Program-made: the position numbers and the translations under genes | In this document: positions 34,784 through 42,859 of the stretch, piece after piece | How the letters are laid out: each line of letters opens with the position of its first letter | How positions within the stretch are numbered: the first letter of the stretch is position 1 | The notes under the pieces: model-generated | The model's input: only the letters and a program-made list of their open reading frames with translations | Database searches by the model: none | Told to the model about the DNA's origin: nothing | Assembly (NCBI RefSeq): GCF_047238125.1 | Contig: NZ_JBDFMH010000001.1 | Location: 744,001 to 808,000 of the forward strand | From: JBDFMH01 sp047238125 | GTDB taxonomy: Bacteria > Pseudomonadota > Alphaproteobacteria > Sphingomonadales > Sphingomonadaceae | Length of the DNA: 64,000 nucleotides | Reading direction: 5' to 3'

Positions 34784-35491
34784 TCAGCGCGGCACGTCGA
34801 ACAGCTGTTCGCGCGGGGCATAGGGCGCGCCGAGCGCGGCCGCCATCTGATCCAGCGTATCATCGACCAGCAACGGCAGCGGCACATCCTGATCGGCATG
34901 CGGAAACCCGATGTCGCGCCGCATCAGCATATTGCAGAACATCAGCTTGCACAGCCCGACCCGCAGCTGCAGCATGACCGGCGGCACATGCTGGCACGCC
35001 TCCGTCAACAGCCGCCGGGTCCGGCGCAGCGCGGGCATCAGCTCTTCCTGATTGTCGTAGGGATGCGGGATGCCAGCCGCGCGCGACCGGGTGAGATACT
35101 GCGCCAGGAATGCCGAATAGGGATGCCCGCCATGTTCGTCGGCGATCGTAAGGTGCGGCAGACACAGGATCTGGAGCAGCACGCGAACATCGGCGAGCCG
35201 GCCCGCCCGCTCGGCGGTCGCAAGCATCGCGGCGCGCTGATCCTCGAACAGATCGGTGCGGTGCGCGAAGATTTCGTAGACCAGCTTTTCCTTGGTACCG
35301 AAATGATACTGCACGGCGGTGTTGTTGCCCTGGCCGGCGGCAGCGGCGATCTCGCGCAGCGCCACGCCATCGATGCCGCGATCGGCGAACAGCCGCTCGG
35401 CCGCTTCCATGATCTTCACGCGGGTGACGGCCGCGACGCCGGGCCGCCGCCTGCGGCTTTCGGCCGCATCCTCGATCATCGTCGCCATCAT
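34784..35491 (-). CDS. TetR/AcrR family transcriptional regulator (first of two)
   Basis: Encodes 235 aa. The N-terminal DNA-binding domain spans residues about 20-70: TRVKIMEAAERLFADRGIDGVALREIAAAAGQ, then the recognition helix region NNTAVQYHFGTKEKLVYEIF. The ligand domain is unassigned. It lies between the PQQ dehydrogenase and the thiolase gene, all on the minus strand, with 40 bp to the latter. A short palindrome-like CCGGATGGTACCGG lies just upstream. It is probably a local regulator of the thiolase/CoA-transferase unit or of the dehydrogenase. Confidence 0.9.
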   Translation of the reverse strand: MMATMIEDAAESRRRRPGVAAVTRVKIMEAAERLFADRGIDGVALREIAAAAGQGNNTAVQYHFGTKEKLVYEIFAHRTDLFEDQRAAMLATAERAGRLADVRVLLQILCLPHLTIADEHGGHPYSAFLAQYLTRSRAAGIPHPYDNQEELMPALRRTRRLLTEACQHVPPVMLQLRVGLCKLMFCNMLMRRDIGFPHADQDVPLPLLVDDTLDQMAAALGAPYAPREQLFDVPR

Positions 35492-35531
35492 ATCCCCCCA
35501 CCGGATGGTACCGGACGAACGGCCGGACCCT

Positions 35532-36683
35532 TCAGCGCGTCGCAGCCGACCCCAAGATCACGGTCGCCTGGCTGGACAAGGTGCCGCCATTGCCGTGCGC
35601 CAATGCGATATCGGCGCCCGCGATCTGGTTCGCCGCCTCGCCGCGCAACTGTCTGGCTGCTTCGACGATCGCGAACAGGCCATACATGCCGGGGTGAACG
35701 CAGGAAAGGCCGCCGCCATTGGTGTTGACCGGCAGCCGCCCGCCCGGGCCGATCGCGCCGCCTTCCACGAAGCGGCCGCCTTCACCCTTGGGGCAGAAGC
35801 CGAGATCTTCCAGGAACAGGATCGTGTTGATGGTGAACGCATCATAGAGCTGCACGACATCGACATCGGCAGGAGAGACGCCGGCCATCTCGCAGGCGCG
35901 CGGCCCGCTTTCGGCAGCAGCGGTGGTAGTAATGTCCGGCGCGTTGCTGATCGCATTGTACCAGGTCGCCGCCGCCGCGCCGAGCACGGGCACGATCGGG
36001 CGGGGGCCGGCGGCGGCACGATCGGCGCGGGTCATCACGATGGCGGCGGCACCGTCCGTCACCAGACAGCAATCGCGCACCGAGATCGGTGAACTGATGA
36101 TGCGCGCCGAAAGGCAATCCTCGATGGTGAGCGGACCCTTCGCAAAGGCTTCCGGATTGGTGTTGGCCCAGCCGCGCGCGGCGACGGCGACTTCGGCGAG
36201 CTGTTCGCGCGTGGTGCCATATTCATGGAAGTGGCGTGCCGCGGCCAGCGCGTAGGACGAAAGCGGGTAGAGCGGCTTGTAGGGTGCTTCGAAGCGGTTG
36301 CTCTTTGCAGGCGTCGACAATTTGCCGCCGCTGGACCGCTGGTTCGAGCCATAGGCGATCAACGCGACGTCGATGAAGCCGGCATCGAGCATGGTGGCGG
36401 CGGTCGCGACGTGGCTCATGAAGGCGGAGCCGCCGGTGCGGTTGCAATCCGTGAAGCGCGGGCTGAGCCCATAATATTCGGCGAGGCTGAGGCCGGCGAA
36501 CAGATCGTCGGGCAGGCAGATGAACAGACCGTCGACATCGCCGAGCGGGATCGCGGCATCGGCCAGCGCCATGAGCCCGGCCTTGGCCGCCAGTTCGAGC
36601 GGGGAGAAGCCGGGCTGCTCGCCGATCCCGAAGGTGGCGAGGCCGGCGATCGCGGTCTTCGCGCGGGGGAAACGACCGCTCAT
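35532..36683 (-). CDS. Thiolase-like protein (lipid-transfer protein/Ltp type)
   Basis: Encodes 383 aa of the thiolase superfamily, lipid-transfer-protein branch. Visible blocks: DCNRTGGSAFMSHVATAATML near residue 80, VQLYDAFTINTILFLEDLG near 280, and NTNGGGLSCVHPGMYGLFAI near 330, then LAHGNGGTLSSQATVIL at the end. The nucleophile site of classic thiolases (CxSG) is replaced by a divergent DCNRTGGS. Ltp-type proteins paired with a DUF35 partner act as retro-aldolases in steroid side-chain breakdown; the overlapping DUF35 gene supports that reading. The substrate is unknown. Confidence 0.85.
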   Translation of the reverse strand: MSGRFPRAKTAIAGLATFGIGEQPGFSPLELAAKAGLMALADAAIPLGDVDGLFICLPDDLFAGLSLAEYYGLSPRFTDCNRTGGSAFMSHVATAATMLDAGFIDVALIAYGSNQRSSGGKLSTPAKSNRFEAPYKPLYPLSSYALAAARHFHEYGTTREQLAEVAVAARGWANTNPEAFAKGPLTIEDCLSARIISSPISVRDCCLVTDGAAAIVMTRADRAAAGPRPIVPVLGAAAATWYNAISNAPDITTTAAAESGPRACEMAGVSPADVDVVQLYDAFTINTILFLEDLGFCPKGEGGRFVEGGAIGPGGRLPVNTNGGGLSCVHPGMYGLFAIVEAARQLRGEAANQIAGADIALAHGNGGTLSSQATVILGSAATR

Positions 36684-37048
36684 CGCGCTGGCTCGAACAC
36701 CAGCAGCGGTGCATCGTCCTCATGCACGATGCGCGCGCGGACGCGCTGGCCGATCGCGATGTCGGCGGCGGGCAGGCCGTCGATCCGGCTCATCAGGCGG
36801 GGGCCTTCGTCGAGATCGATCAGTACTACGGCATAGGGTTCGGCCGGCGGCTTCGGGTGGATCACCGTCGCGGAATAGACGGTGCCCATGCCGCTTGCCT
36901 CCAGCCATTCCCAGTCGGCTTCTCCGGTGCGCGGCTCGACATGGCGGGGCGGGAAGAACCAGGTGCCGCTATCGATCGCGCGCTGAAGCGTGAAGCGACC
37001 TTCTGCCAGCGCGGTGCGCCATTCGGCCTCGGGGCCGGGTCCGGTCAT
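36680..37048 (-). CDS. OB-fold (DUF35) partner protein
   Basis: Encodes 122 aa. The DUF35 OB-fold pattern is visible: GTWFFPPRHVEPRTGEADWEW, GMGTVYSATVIHPKPPAEPYAVVLIDLDEGPRLMSRI and IGQRVRARIVHEDDAPLLVFEP. The zinc-ribbon cysteines found in many DUF35 proteins are absent. Partner DUF35 proteins bind and open the active site of Ltp-type thiolase-like aldolases. Overlaps of 4 bp with both the thiolase-like gene upstream and the CoA-transferase gene downstream suggest coupled expression and a stable complex. Confidence 0.87.
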   Translation of the reverse strand: MTGPGPEAEWRTALAEGRFTLQRAIDSGTWFFPPRHVEPRTGEADWEWLEASGMGTVYSATVIHPKPPAEPYAVVLIDLDEGPRLMSRIDGLPAADIAIGQRVRARIVHEDDAPLLVFEPAR

Positions 37049-38253
37049 GCAGGCACCCGCACCGCGCCGGTGGCGACCATCGCCTCGATCGCATCCGCGG
37101 CATAACCGGCCTCGGCCAGTACGGAGCGGCTGTCCGCGCCAAGCGCCGGGCCGGGCTCACCGATCGCGCCCGGCGTCTCGGAGAAGGTGGTCGGGATGCC
37201 GGGGAAGCGCAGCGTGCCTTCGCGTGTCTCGCGTTCCTGCCAGAAGCCGGTTTCGACGAGATGGTGATCGGTGAGCAGATCCTGCGGGCTCGCGATCGCC
37301 ATCGCCGGGATGTGCGCCTCGCGGAAGATGTCGAGCCATTCGGCCGTGGTGCGGCCGACCATCACCTCAGCCACCCGCGATAGCACGGTGGCGATGTTCT
37401 GCGTGCGGCTGCGCATCGTGGCGAACATCGGATCCTTGGACCATTCCGGATCGCCGAGCGCCGCGAAGAAGGCGCGCCAATGCTTGTCGTTGTAGATCAT
37501 CACGCCGATATGGCCGTCCGCGGTGGCATAGGGCCGGCGCGAGGTGGCGGTGACGCGCGGATATTCGGGCGGCCCCAGTGGCGGCGCGAACAGCGATCCG
37601 CACAGATGCTCGATCATCGTGAACGAGACCAAGGTCTCGTACATTGGTACCTCGATTTCCTGGCCGATACCGGTGCGCTCGCGCGCGAACAGCGCGGCCA
37701 TCACCGCATAGGCACCGGTCAGCCCGGCGACCTTGTCGGCCACGACGGTGGCGAGATAGGTCGGCTCGCCCTTCGACAGACGCGCCTGGAGATCGACCAG
37801 GCCCGAGGCGGCCTGCACGATATCGTCATAAGCGGGATAGTCGCGATAGGGGCCCGAGCGGGCGAAACCGTAGAGGTTGGCGTAGATGATCTTCGGGTTG
37901 GCCGCCTTCAGCGCGGCATAATCCAGCCCCAGCTTGGCGATCGCGCGGGCGCGCATCGAATGGATGAAGACATCGGCGCTTTCGGCCAGCTTCAGCAGCG
38001 CCTGCACCGCGGCAGGCTGCTTCAGATCCAGCACCAGGCTGCGCTTGCCGCGGTTGACGTTCAGGAACATGCCGCCGCGGTCGGCCTCGTTGCCGGGCGG
38101 GAGATAGCGGGTGGTGTCGCCATCCGGGCTTTCGATCTTGATCACGTCGGCGCCGAGATCGGCAAAGATCTGGGTCGCGTAGGGCCCCATCAACACGCTG
38201 GTGAGATCCAGCACGTGCACGCCCGCGAGCGGGCCCTGGCCACGCCCGCTCAC
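37045..38253 (-). CDS. CoA transferase, family III (CaiB/BaiF)
   Basis: Encodes 402 aa. Family III features: GVHVLDLTSVLMGPYATQIFADLGADVIKIESPDGDTTR at the N-terminus, NRGKRSLVLDLK near residue 70, VVADKVAGLTGAYAVMAALFARERTGIGQEIEVPM near 175-205 containing the expected catalytic Asp (VVADK), and RPYATADGHIGVMIYND near 240. It swaps CoA between carboxylic acids, so it could activate or recycle the acid processed by the Ltp/DUF35 pair. In transcription order it is the first gene of the CoA-transferase, DUF35, thiolase unit. Confidence 0.93.
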   Translation of the reverse strand: MSGRGQGPLAGVHVLDLTSVLMGPYATQIFADLGADVIKIESPDGDTTRYLPPGNEADRGGMFLNVNRGKRSLVLDLKQPAAVQALLKLAESADVFIHSMRARAIAKLGLDYAALKAANPKIIYANLYGFARSGPYRDYPAYDDIVQAASGLVDLQARLSKGEPTYLATVVADKVAGLTGAYAVMAALFARERTGIGQEIEVPMYETLVSFTMIEHLCGSLFAPPLGPPEYPRVTATSRRPYATADGHIGVMIYNDKHWRAFFAALGDPEWSKDPMFATMRSRTQNIATVLSRVAEVMVGRTTAEWLDIFREAHIPAMAIASPQDLLTDHHLVETGFWQERETREGTLRFPGIPTTFSETPGAIGEPGPALGADSRSVLAEAGYAADAIEAMVATGAVRVPA

Positions 38254-38328
38254 AGCGTGGCCCCGATGGTCGACGATGGGATCATGGTGACGGCCTTGCA
38301 GTTGAAATGGGGGCGGCGGCGCGCCGGA

Positions 38329-39000
38329 TCAGGCAGCGCGCGCGGCTTCGATCGAGGGATTCATCTCGCGCAGCTGGCCTTCCAGCAGCAGCAGGATCGG
38401 CTCGACCATCTCCTCGCTCATCGCGCCGGTCAGCAGGTGGATCGCCAACCCCTCGAGCATGGTCTGCGACAGCGCCATCGCGATGTAGAATTCGCGCGGG
38501 CGACCCTGCCATTCGGGGAAGAGCATGACGGCCTGCGCATTGAAGCGCTCGCGGAACTCGACCTGCAGCGGCTGCAGGATGCGCGCCAGATCGGAATTGG
38601 TGCGCGCGGCAAGCGCAAGCTCATGGAAGGCGACGAAGCCAGGCTTTTGCAGCTGTTTCCAATAGGTGCGGACGAGCGCCCCGGTGTCGTGGTTCTCGGT
38701 ATCGGCAGCTCGGCGGAATGCGCGGAGCCGCTTTTCGTGGAGCTCGACAATCGCGGCCTTGATCAGCGCAGCGCCGTTTTCGAAATGGTGCAGCATCGCG
38801 CCGCGCGACAGGCCGGCCTCGGCCGCAACCTGCGGCGTCGTGGTATTCGCATATCCGACCTTGACGATGCAGCGGATCGTTGCTTCGATCAGTTTGGCCC
38901 GCGTCTGCGCACTCTTGAGCGACTGCTGGGTTGGGCCGTTGGCACCAGCCTGGCGGGCAGGCCGCGCCTGCTGGCCGGATCTGGAGGCGGCAAGAGCCAT
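38329..39000 (-). CDS. TetR family regulator, predicted controller of the CATG-palindrome regulon
   Basis: Encodes 223 aa. The DNA-binding domain lies at residues about 30-80: AQTRAKLIEATIRCIVKVGYANTTTPQVAAEAGLSRGAMLHHFENG. The ligand domain (residues 90-215) is helical with no named subfamily. A near-perfect 18-bp palindrome lies 20 bp upstream of its ATG, so it is probably autoregulated, and similar palindromes stand before the SDR operon, the acyl-CoA ligase operon, the TonB receptor and the VOC/Rieske pair. It is divergent from the SDR-Rieske operon. Confidence 0.92.
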   Translation of the reverse strand: MALAASRSGQQARPARQAGANGPTQQSLKSAQTRAKLIEATIRCIVKVGYANTTTPQVAAEAGLSRGAMLHHFENGAALIKAAIVELHEKRLRAFRRAADTENHDTGALVRTYWKQLQKPGFVAFHELALAARTNSDLARILQPLQVEFRERFNAQAVMLFPEWQGRPREFYIAMALSQTMLEGLAIHLLTGAMSEEMVEPILLLLEGQLREMNPSIEAARAA

Positions 39001-39020
39001 TGGACGAACTTCCTTTCAGG

Positions 39021-39038
39021 AAACAAACATGATTGTTT
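39021..39038. promoter_or_regulatory. CATG palindrome 1 (tetR promoter)
   Basis: AAACAAACATGATTGTTT, symmetric at all positions except one pair flanking the CATG centre. It lies 20 bp before the ATG of the TetR gene at 38329-39000, where binding would block its own transcription. Confidence 0.75.
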
Positions 39039-39139
39039 TTTGACGGGCAAGTCAAGCGCTGTTTGGCCCGACGCGCATCCGTAGGCCGGCGGGCAAAGCG
39101 CTCTCGGCAGGATCGGTTAGTCCCCGCGTCGCGCAAATA

Positions 39140-39157
39140 AAACATACATGCATGTTT
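39140..39157. promoter_or_regulatory. CATG palindrome 2 (SDR-Rieske operon)
   Basis: AAACATACATGCATGTTT, symmetric except for the pair next to CATG. It ends 40 bp before the first SDR start and shares the divergent region with palindrome 1, 119 bp away. Confidence 0.75.
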
Positions 39158-39197
39158 TCTGTTGCCGCACGGGCGGTTTCGGGTGCAAGGACGAGGC

Positions 39198-39959
39198 ATG
39201 GAGACGGGGCCGCGGACCGCGCTGATCATCGGCGCATCGAGCGAAGGTGGACTGGGCGAAGCCTGCGCGCGGCGCCTTGCCGGCGACGGCTGCAGGATTC
39301 TCGTGGCGGGGCGGCGGATGGCGCCGCTGGCGGCGCTGGCCGCCGATATCGGCGGTCGCGCGATCCCTTGCGATCTGGCCGACGAGGCATCGATCGAAGC
39401 GATGCTGGCGGAGGCGGGCCCGATCGACGTGCTGGTGAACGCTGCAGGCACGACCCTGTCGCAATCGATCACGAAGATTCGGCGCGAGCAGATCGAAGCG
39501 CAGTTCGGGATGCACGTCACCGCGAACCTGCTGCTGCTGAAACATGCCGCGCCGCGAATACCGCAGGGCGGATCGATCATCCTGTTCTCATCGCTGACAG
39601 GCACCGTGCCGGGTGTCGGGCTTTCCGCCTACGCCTCCGCCAAGGCAGCGCTGGACCAGATCGTGCGGATCGCGGCGCTGGAATTCGGGCCGCTGGGTAT
39701 CCGCGTGAACGCGGTGGCACCCGGCTTTTCACGCACGCCGATGACCGAATCCTTCCTCGGTCTGAATGGCTTCGATACGCTCTACCGGCGCGAGTCCGCG
39801 TTGGGCGCGCTGGCGACGCCGGAGCAGGTGGCGGCAGCGGTGTCCTATCTGACCGCGCCGGATTGCTTCGCCAGCGGCGATATCCTTCAGGTCAGCGGGG
39901 GCGCGCAGCTGTGCCGCCTGCCGCGGGCCGACGAACTGAAAACTGCATCGGGGAGATAG
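39198..39959 (+). CDS. Short-chain dehydrogenase/reductase
   Basis: Encodes 253 aa from ATG 39198 (METGPRTALIIG), preceded by GGACGAGG; an upstream in-frame start overlaps the operator region and was rejected. The cofactor motif GASSEGGLG is at residues 12-20, NAAG at 81-84, and the catalytic Ser132, Tyr145 and Lys149 (YASAK) are present. GPLGIRVNAVAPGFSRTPM follows. A classical SDR that could oxidise a ring or side-chain hydroxyl. It is the first gene of the operon under palindrome 2, and the next gene starts 2 bp after its stop. Confidence 0.92.
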   Translation: METGPRTALIIGASSEGGLGEACARRLAGDGCRILVAGRRMAPLAALAADIGGRAIPCDLADEASIEAMLAEAGPIDVLVNAAGTTLSQSITKIRREQIEAQFGMHVTANLLLLKHAAPRIPQGGSIILFSSLTGTVPGVGLSAYASAKAALDQIVRIAALEFGPLGIRVNAVAPGFSRTPMTESFLGLNGFDTLYRRESALGALATPEQVAAAVSYLTAPDCFASGDILQVSGGAQLCRLPRADELKTASGR

Positions 39960-39961
39960 AC

Positions 39962-40723
39962 GTGGATCTGGGACTTCAGGGCAAGAAGGCGATCCTGGTC
40001 GGCGCGGCGCGTGGCATCGGCATGGCCGTGGCCGAGACGCTGGCGCGCGAGGGTTGCGACCTGGCGATCACCGCGCGTTCGGAAGACGGCGTGAAGGATG
40101 CGGTCGCGCAGCTCAAGCGCTATGGCACCAACGTGATCGGCAAGGCCGCGAACGTGAAGAAGGCTGACGACTACAAGGCCTGGCTGGAATGGGCCGACGC
40201 TGAAATCGGCGGCGCGGACATCCTGATCCCGATCAGCTCGGCCGGCGGCGGCCTGGGCAGCGAGAAATATTGGCACAACGCGTTCGAAGTGGACGTGATG
40301 GGCCCGGTCCGCGCGGTCGAGGCCCTGATCCCGGGGATGACCGAGCGCAAGTCCGGCTCGATCGTGCTGATCGCGACCACCTCGGCCGGCGAGGCGATGG
40401 GCGGGCCGATGGCCTATAATGCGCTGAAGGCATCGCTGGTCACCTGGGGCAAGCAGCTGGCGCTGTTCCATGGCAAGGACGGGATCCGCGTCAATGTCGT
40501 CTCGCCCGGCCCGATCGAGTTCGAGGGCGGCAACTGGGACATGATCAAGGGTACGATGGAGAAATTCTACCAGTCGCAGCTGCGCCAGCAGCCTTCGGGC
40601 CGGCTGGGCACGCCCGAGGAAGTGGCGCGCGCGATCGTGTTCCTGGCGAGCCCCGCGGCGAGCTGGTGCAACGGATCGCACCTTGTCGTCGATGGCGGCT
40701 ACACCAACCGCACCCATTTCTGA
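39962..40723 (+). CDS. Short-chain dehydrogenase/reductase (second)
   Basis: Encodes 253 aa from GTG 39962, 2 bp after the previous stop and with GGGGAGA upstream, giving the usual opening MDLGLQGKKAILVGAARGIG. The catalytic Tyr152 and Lys156 lie in YNALK, and a Thr/Ser run (TTSAG, 139-143) stands where the catalytic Ser is expected. The usual NAG turn is replaced by SSAGG. It is a classical SDR distinct from its neighbour. The C-terminus (SPAASWCNGSHLVVDGGYTNRTHF) is complete. Confidence 0.9.
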   Translation: MDLGLQGKKAILVGAARGIGMAVAETLAREGCDLAITARSEDGVKDAVAQLKRYGTNVIGKAANVKKADDYKAWLEWADAEIGGADILIPISSAGGGLGSEKYWHNAFEVDVMGPVRAVEALIPGMTERKSGSIVLIATTSAGEAMGGPMAYNALKASLVTWGKQLALFHGKDGIRVNVVSPGPIEFEGGNWDMIKGTMEKFYQSQLRQQPSGRLGTPEEVARAIVFLASPAASWCNGSHLVVDGGYTNRTHF

Positions 40724-40754
40724 GCAGAGCGGCGAGAGGCCGGAGACAGGCACG

Positions 40755-42083
40755 ATGGACGTCAAGCGCAAGGTCGATGTGATCAGGGTCAATCCGCAGG
40801 ACTGGCCCAACGGAACCCCCGCCCAGAAGGAGGAGGATCCGGATCTCGGCTATGATATCATTCCGGCCGAGCGCTACACTGGCGAAGCGTTCATGAAGCT
40901 CGAATGGGAGCGGATGTGGACGAAGGTATGGCTGCTGGGCGGCCGATCCGACGACATGAAGGAACCCGGCGACTATATCTGCACCGAGATCGGCAAGGAA
41001 TCGGTGTTGATCGTCCGCCAGGAAGACGGGTCGATCAAGGCGTTCGCCAATGTGTGCCTGCACCGCGGCAACAAGCTGCGCCCCGAGGGGCGCGGCAATG
41101 CCGAGCATTTCCAGTGCATGTATCACCACTGGACCTACGACAAGGCGGGCTGCATCACGCGCATCCCCGATCTCGACACCTTCCCGCAGGGCATGCCGAC
41201 CGAGGGACGCGTACGCAGTTATCATTGCGGCGAATGGGGTAGCTTCGTGTGGTTCACGCTGAACCCGGATCCGGAGCCGCTGGAAAGCTACCTATCACCG
41301 ATGCAACAGCATCTGAGCCCCTATCATCTCGAGCGGATGGCGTGGACACGCGACGTGACGGTGGAGTGGGACTGCAACTGGAAGGCCAGCGTCGACGCGT
41401 TCAGCGAGGTCTATCACGTCCAGGGCATCCACCCGCAGCTGCAATGGTATCTCGACGATACCAACGCGCAGGTCGACGTATACGAGAAGCATAGCCGCTA
41501 TCTGGTGCCGTTCGCCGCGATCTCGGCGCGGGTCGCGCTGCCGTCGGCGATCCCGCCCGCGATCTACGAGATCATGGTGAAGGCGGGGATGGACCCGGCC
41601 GAATATGAGGGGCGGGTAAGCGACATCCGCCGCGACGTGCAGCTGTTCAAGCGCAAGCACGGCGCATCGCAGGGCAAGGATTATTCCGAGCTCAACGACG
41701 ATCAGCTGACCGACGACTATCATTACTCGATCTTCCCGAACGTCTCCATGAACGTACATGCCGACGACGTGATGATGTTCCGCCAGCGGCCGCATCCGAC
41801 CGACCCCAACAAGATGTTCTACGACATCTGGATGTTCGAATTGGTGCCCGAAGGCGAAGAATGGCCCGAGCGGCCGAAGCACAGGCGCTTCAAGCATGGT
41901 GATCGATCGATCGGCCAGGTGCTGGATCAGGACGCGTTCAACCTGCCGACCGTGCAGAAGGGCATGCAGTCCGATGCCTTCCCCGGCCTGTGGATCGGCG
42001 ACCAGGAACTGCGCATCCGCCACTTCCACAAGGTGCTGGACGACTATGTCTATCCCGAAGGGAAGGGGGCCGGCAGCGTCTGA
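40755..42083 (+). CDS. Rieske non-heme iron oxygenase, alpha subunit (1)
   Basis: Encodes 442 aa from ATG 40755, with GGAGA upstream. The Rieske [2Fe-2S] ligands are Cys101, His103, Cys121 and His124 (CLHRG and CMYHHW). The catalytic domain contains NWKASVDAFSEVYHVQGIHP, with a bridging acidic residue and the two iron-binding histidines in YHxxxxH. It hydroxylates or demethylates an aromatic or alicyclic substrate using electrons from a ferredoxin/reductase that is not encoded nearby. It is the most divergent of the four Rieske proteins in the island and is co-transcribed with two SDRs and the small CxxC protein. Confidence 0.94.
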   Translation: MDVKRKVDVIRVNPQDWPNGTPAQKEEDPDLGYDIIPAERYTGEAFMKLEWERMWTKVWLLGGRSDDMKEPGDYICTEIGKESVLIVRQEDGSIKAFANVCLHRGNKLRPEGRGNAEHFQCMYHHWTYDKAGCITRIPDLDTFPQGMPTEGRVRSYHCGEWGSFVWFTLNPDPEPLESYLSPMQQHLSPYHLERMAWTRDVTVEWDCNWKASVDAFSEVYHVQGIHPQLQWYLDDTNAQVDVYEKHSRYLVPFAAISARVALPSAIPPAIYEIMVKAGMDPAEYEGRVSDIRRDVQLFKRKHGASQGKDYSELNDDQLTDDYHYSIFPNVSMNVHADDVMMFRQRPHPTDPNKMFYDIWMFELVPEGEEWPERPKHRRFKHGDRSIGQVLDQDAFNLPTVQKGMQSDAFPGLWIGDQELRIRHFHKVLDDYVYPEGKGAGSV

Positions 42084-42120
42084 CCGGCGCTGACGGAACG
42101 ACCGGGCGATCCGCGCGCTT

Positions 42121-42137
42121 CCTCCTTGTCCAGGAGG
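42121..42137 (+). promoter_or_regulatory. Hairpin that hides the ribosome site of the 45-aa gene
   Basis: CCTCCT (42121-42126) can pair with AGGAGG (42132-42137) across a TGTCC loop. AGGAGG is the ribosome site for the ATG at 42148. The stem would keep translation low unless opened. Confidence 0.45.
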
Positions 42138-42147
42138 GAGAATCGCG

Positions 42148-42285
42148 ATGACCGAACAGAACGACAAGGACGATGGCGAAGGCACCGGCGTGTGCCCGGA
42201 ATGCCGCGGTAGTGGCGAATATCAGGGGATGACCTGCCCGCGCTGCGATGGGTCCGGCAAGCTGGTCGAGGGGATCGGCGGCTGA
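42148..42285 (+). CDS. 45-aa CxxCxGxG zinc-finger-like protein
   Basis: Encodes 45 aa starting MTEQNDKDDGEG. Two CxxCxGxG units of the DnaJ zinc-finger kind are present: Cys16-Cys19 (CPECRGSG) and Cys30-Cys33 (CPRCDGSG). A four-Cys site could hold one zinc. There is no J domain. AGGAGGGAG precedes the ATG, although that site can be folded into a hairpin. The gene follows the Rieske oxygenase by 64 bp and ends 1 bp before the convergent SnoaL-like gene. The role is unknown; it may help fold or stabilise the neighbouring metalloenzyme. Confidence 0.8.
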   Translation: MTEQNDKDDGEGTGVCPECRGSGEYQGMTCPRCDGSGKLVEGIGG

Positions 42286-42286
42286 T

Positions 42287-42859
42287 CTACAGCGCGTAGA
42301 CCAGATCGCCCTTGCCCCACTGGCTGCGGATGGTGGCGGCGTTGAACTTCTGTTCGGCGATGTCGGTGGAGGGCCAGTTGTCGCTCCAGTCCAGCACCAC
42401 CTGGCGCTGGATGATGCGCCATTCGGTGCCGCGCCGTTCGAACCGGTCGAGATAGCGGCCGCCCATCGCGAACAGATGCTTGCCCGGTTCGATCTCGCCT
42501 TCGCCGTGATGGGCGAGATAGGCCGGGCCGAATATGTCGGCCGCCTGCTCGGGCGAGACCTTGCACAGCGAATAGAGATAGGCCTCGGACGCCGCCCGGT
42601 CGCCATCCACATCGATATGGATGTTCGAGATGGCGTGGACGGCGACTTCGAACCAGCGCTGGATGCCGTCGATGATGAACGGGATGAACTCGGCGGCACC
42701 GCCCGAATAGATGCCGTGGATATCGACGCCGTCCGGCCAGTAAACCGTCTCCATCATCGCGAGATCGGCGCGGTCGAGCGCTGTGCAGTAGCGCGTCAGC
42801 ACCGCATAGATGTCACGCCGCGCGACGAGATCCTCGAGATCGGCTTGCGACACGGTCAT
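42287..42859 (-). CDS. SnoaL/NTF2-like protein (A)
   Basis: Encodes 190 aa from ATG 42859, which overlaps the stop of the upstream paralogue (ATGA). The NTF2-like cone fold pattern is visible: DLEDLVARRDIYAVLTRYCTALDRADLAMMETVYWPDG, then SNIHIDVDGDRAASEAYLYSL and GGRYLDRFERRGTEWRIIQRQVVLDWSDNW. Similar residues (Tyr, Asp, His, Trp) line the pocket in SnoaL-type isomerases and hydratases. It is clearly paralogous to the neighbouring gene. Possible roles are a hydratase, an isomerase or a beta-type partner for a Rieske oxygenase. Confidence 0.87.
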   Translation of the reverse strand: MTVSQADLEDLVARRDIYAVLTRYCTALDRADLAMMETVYWPDGVDIHGIYSGGAAEFIPFIIDGIQRWFEVAVHAISNIHIDVDGDRAASEAYLYSLCKVSPEQAADIFGPAYLAHHGEGEIEPGKHLFAMGGRYLDRFERRGTEWRIIQRQVVLDWSDNWPSTDIAEQKFNAATIRSQWGKGDLVYAL

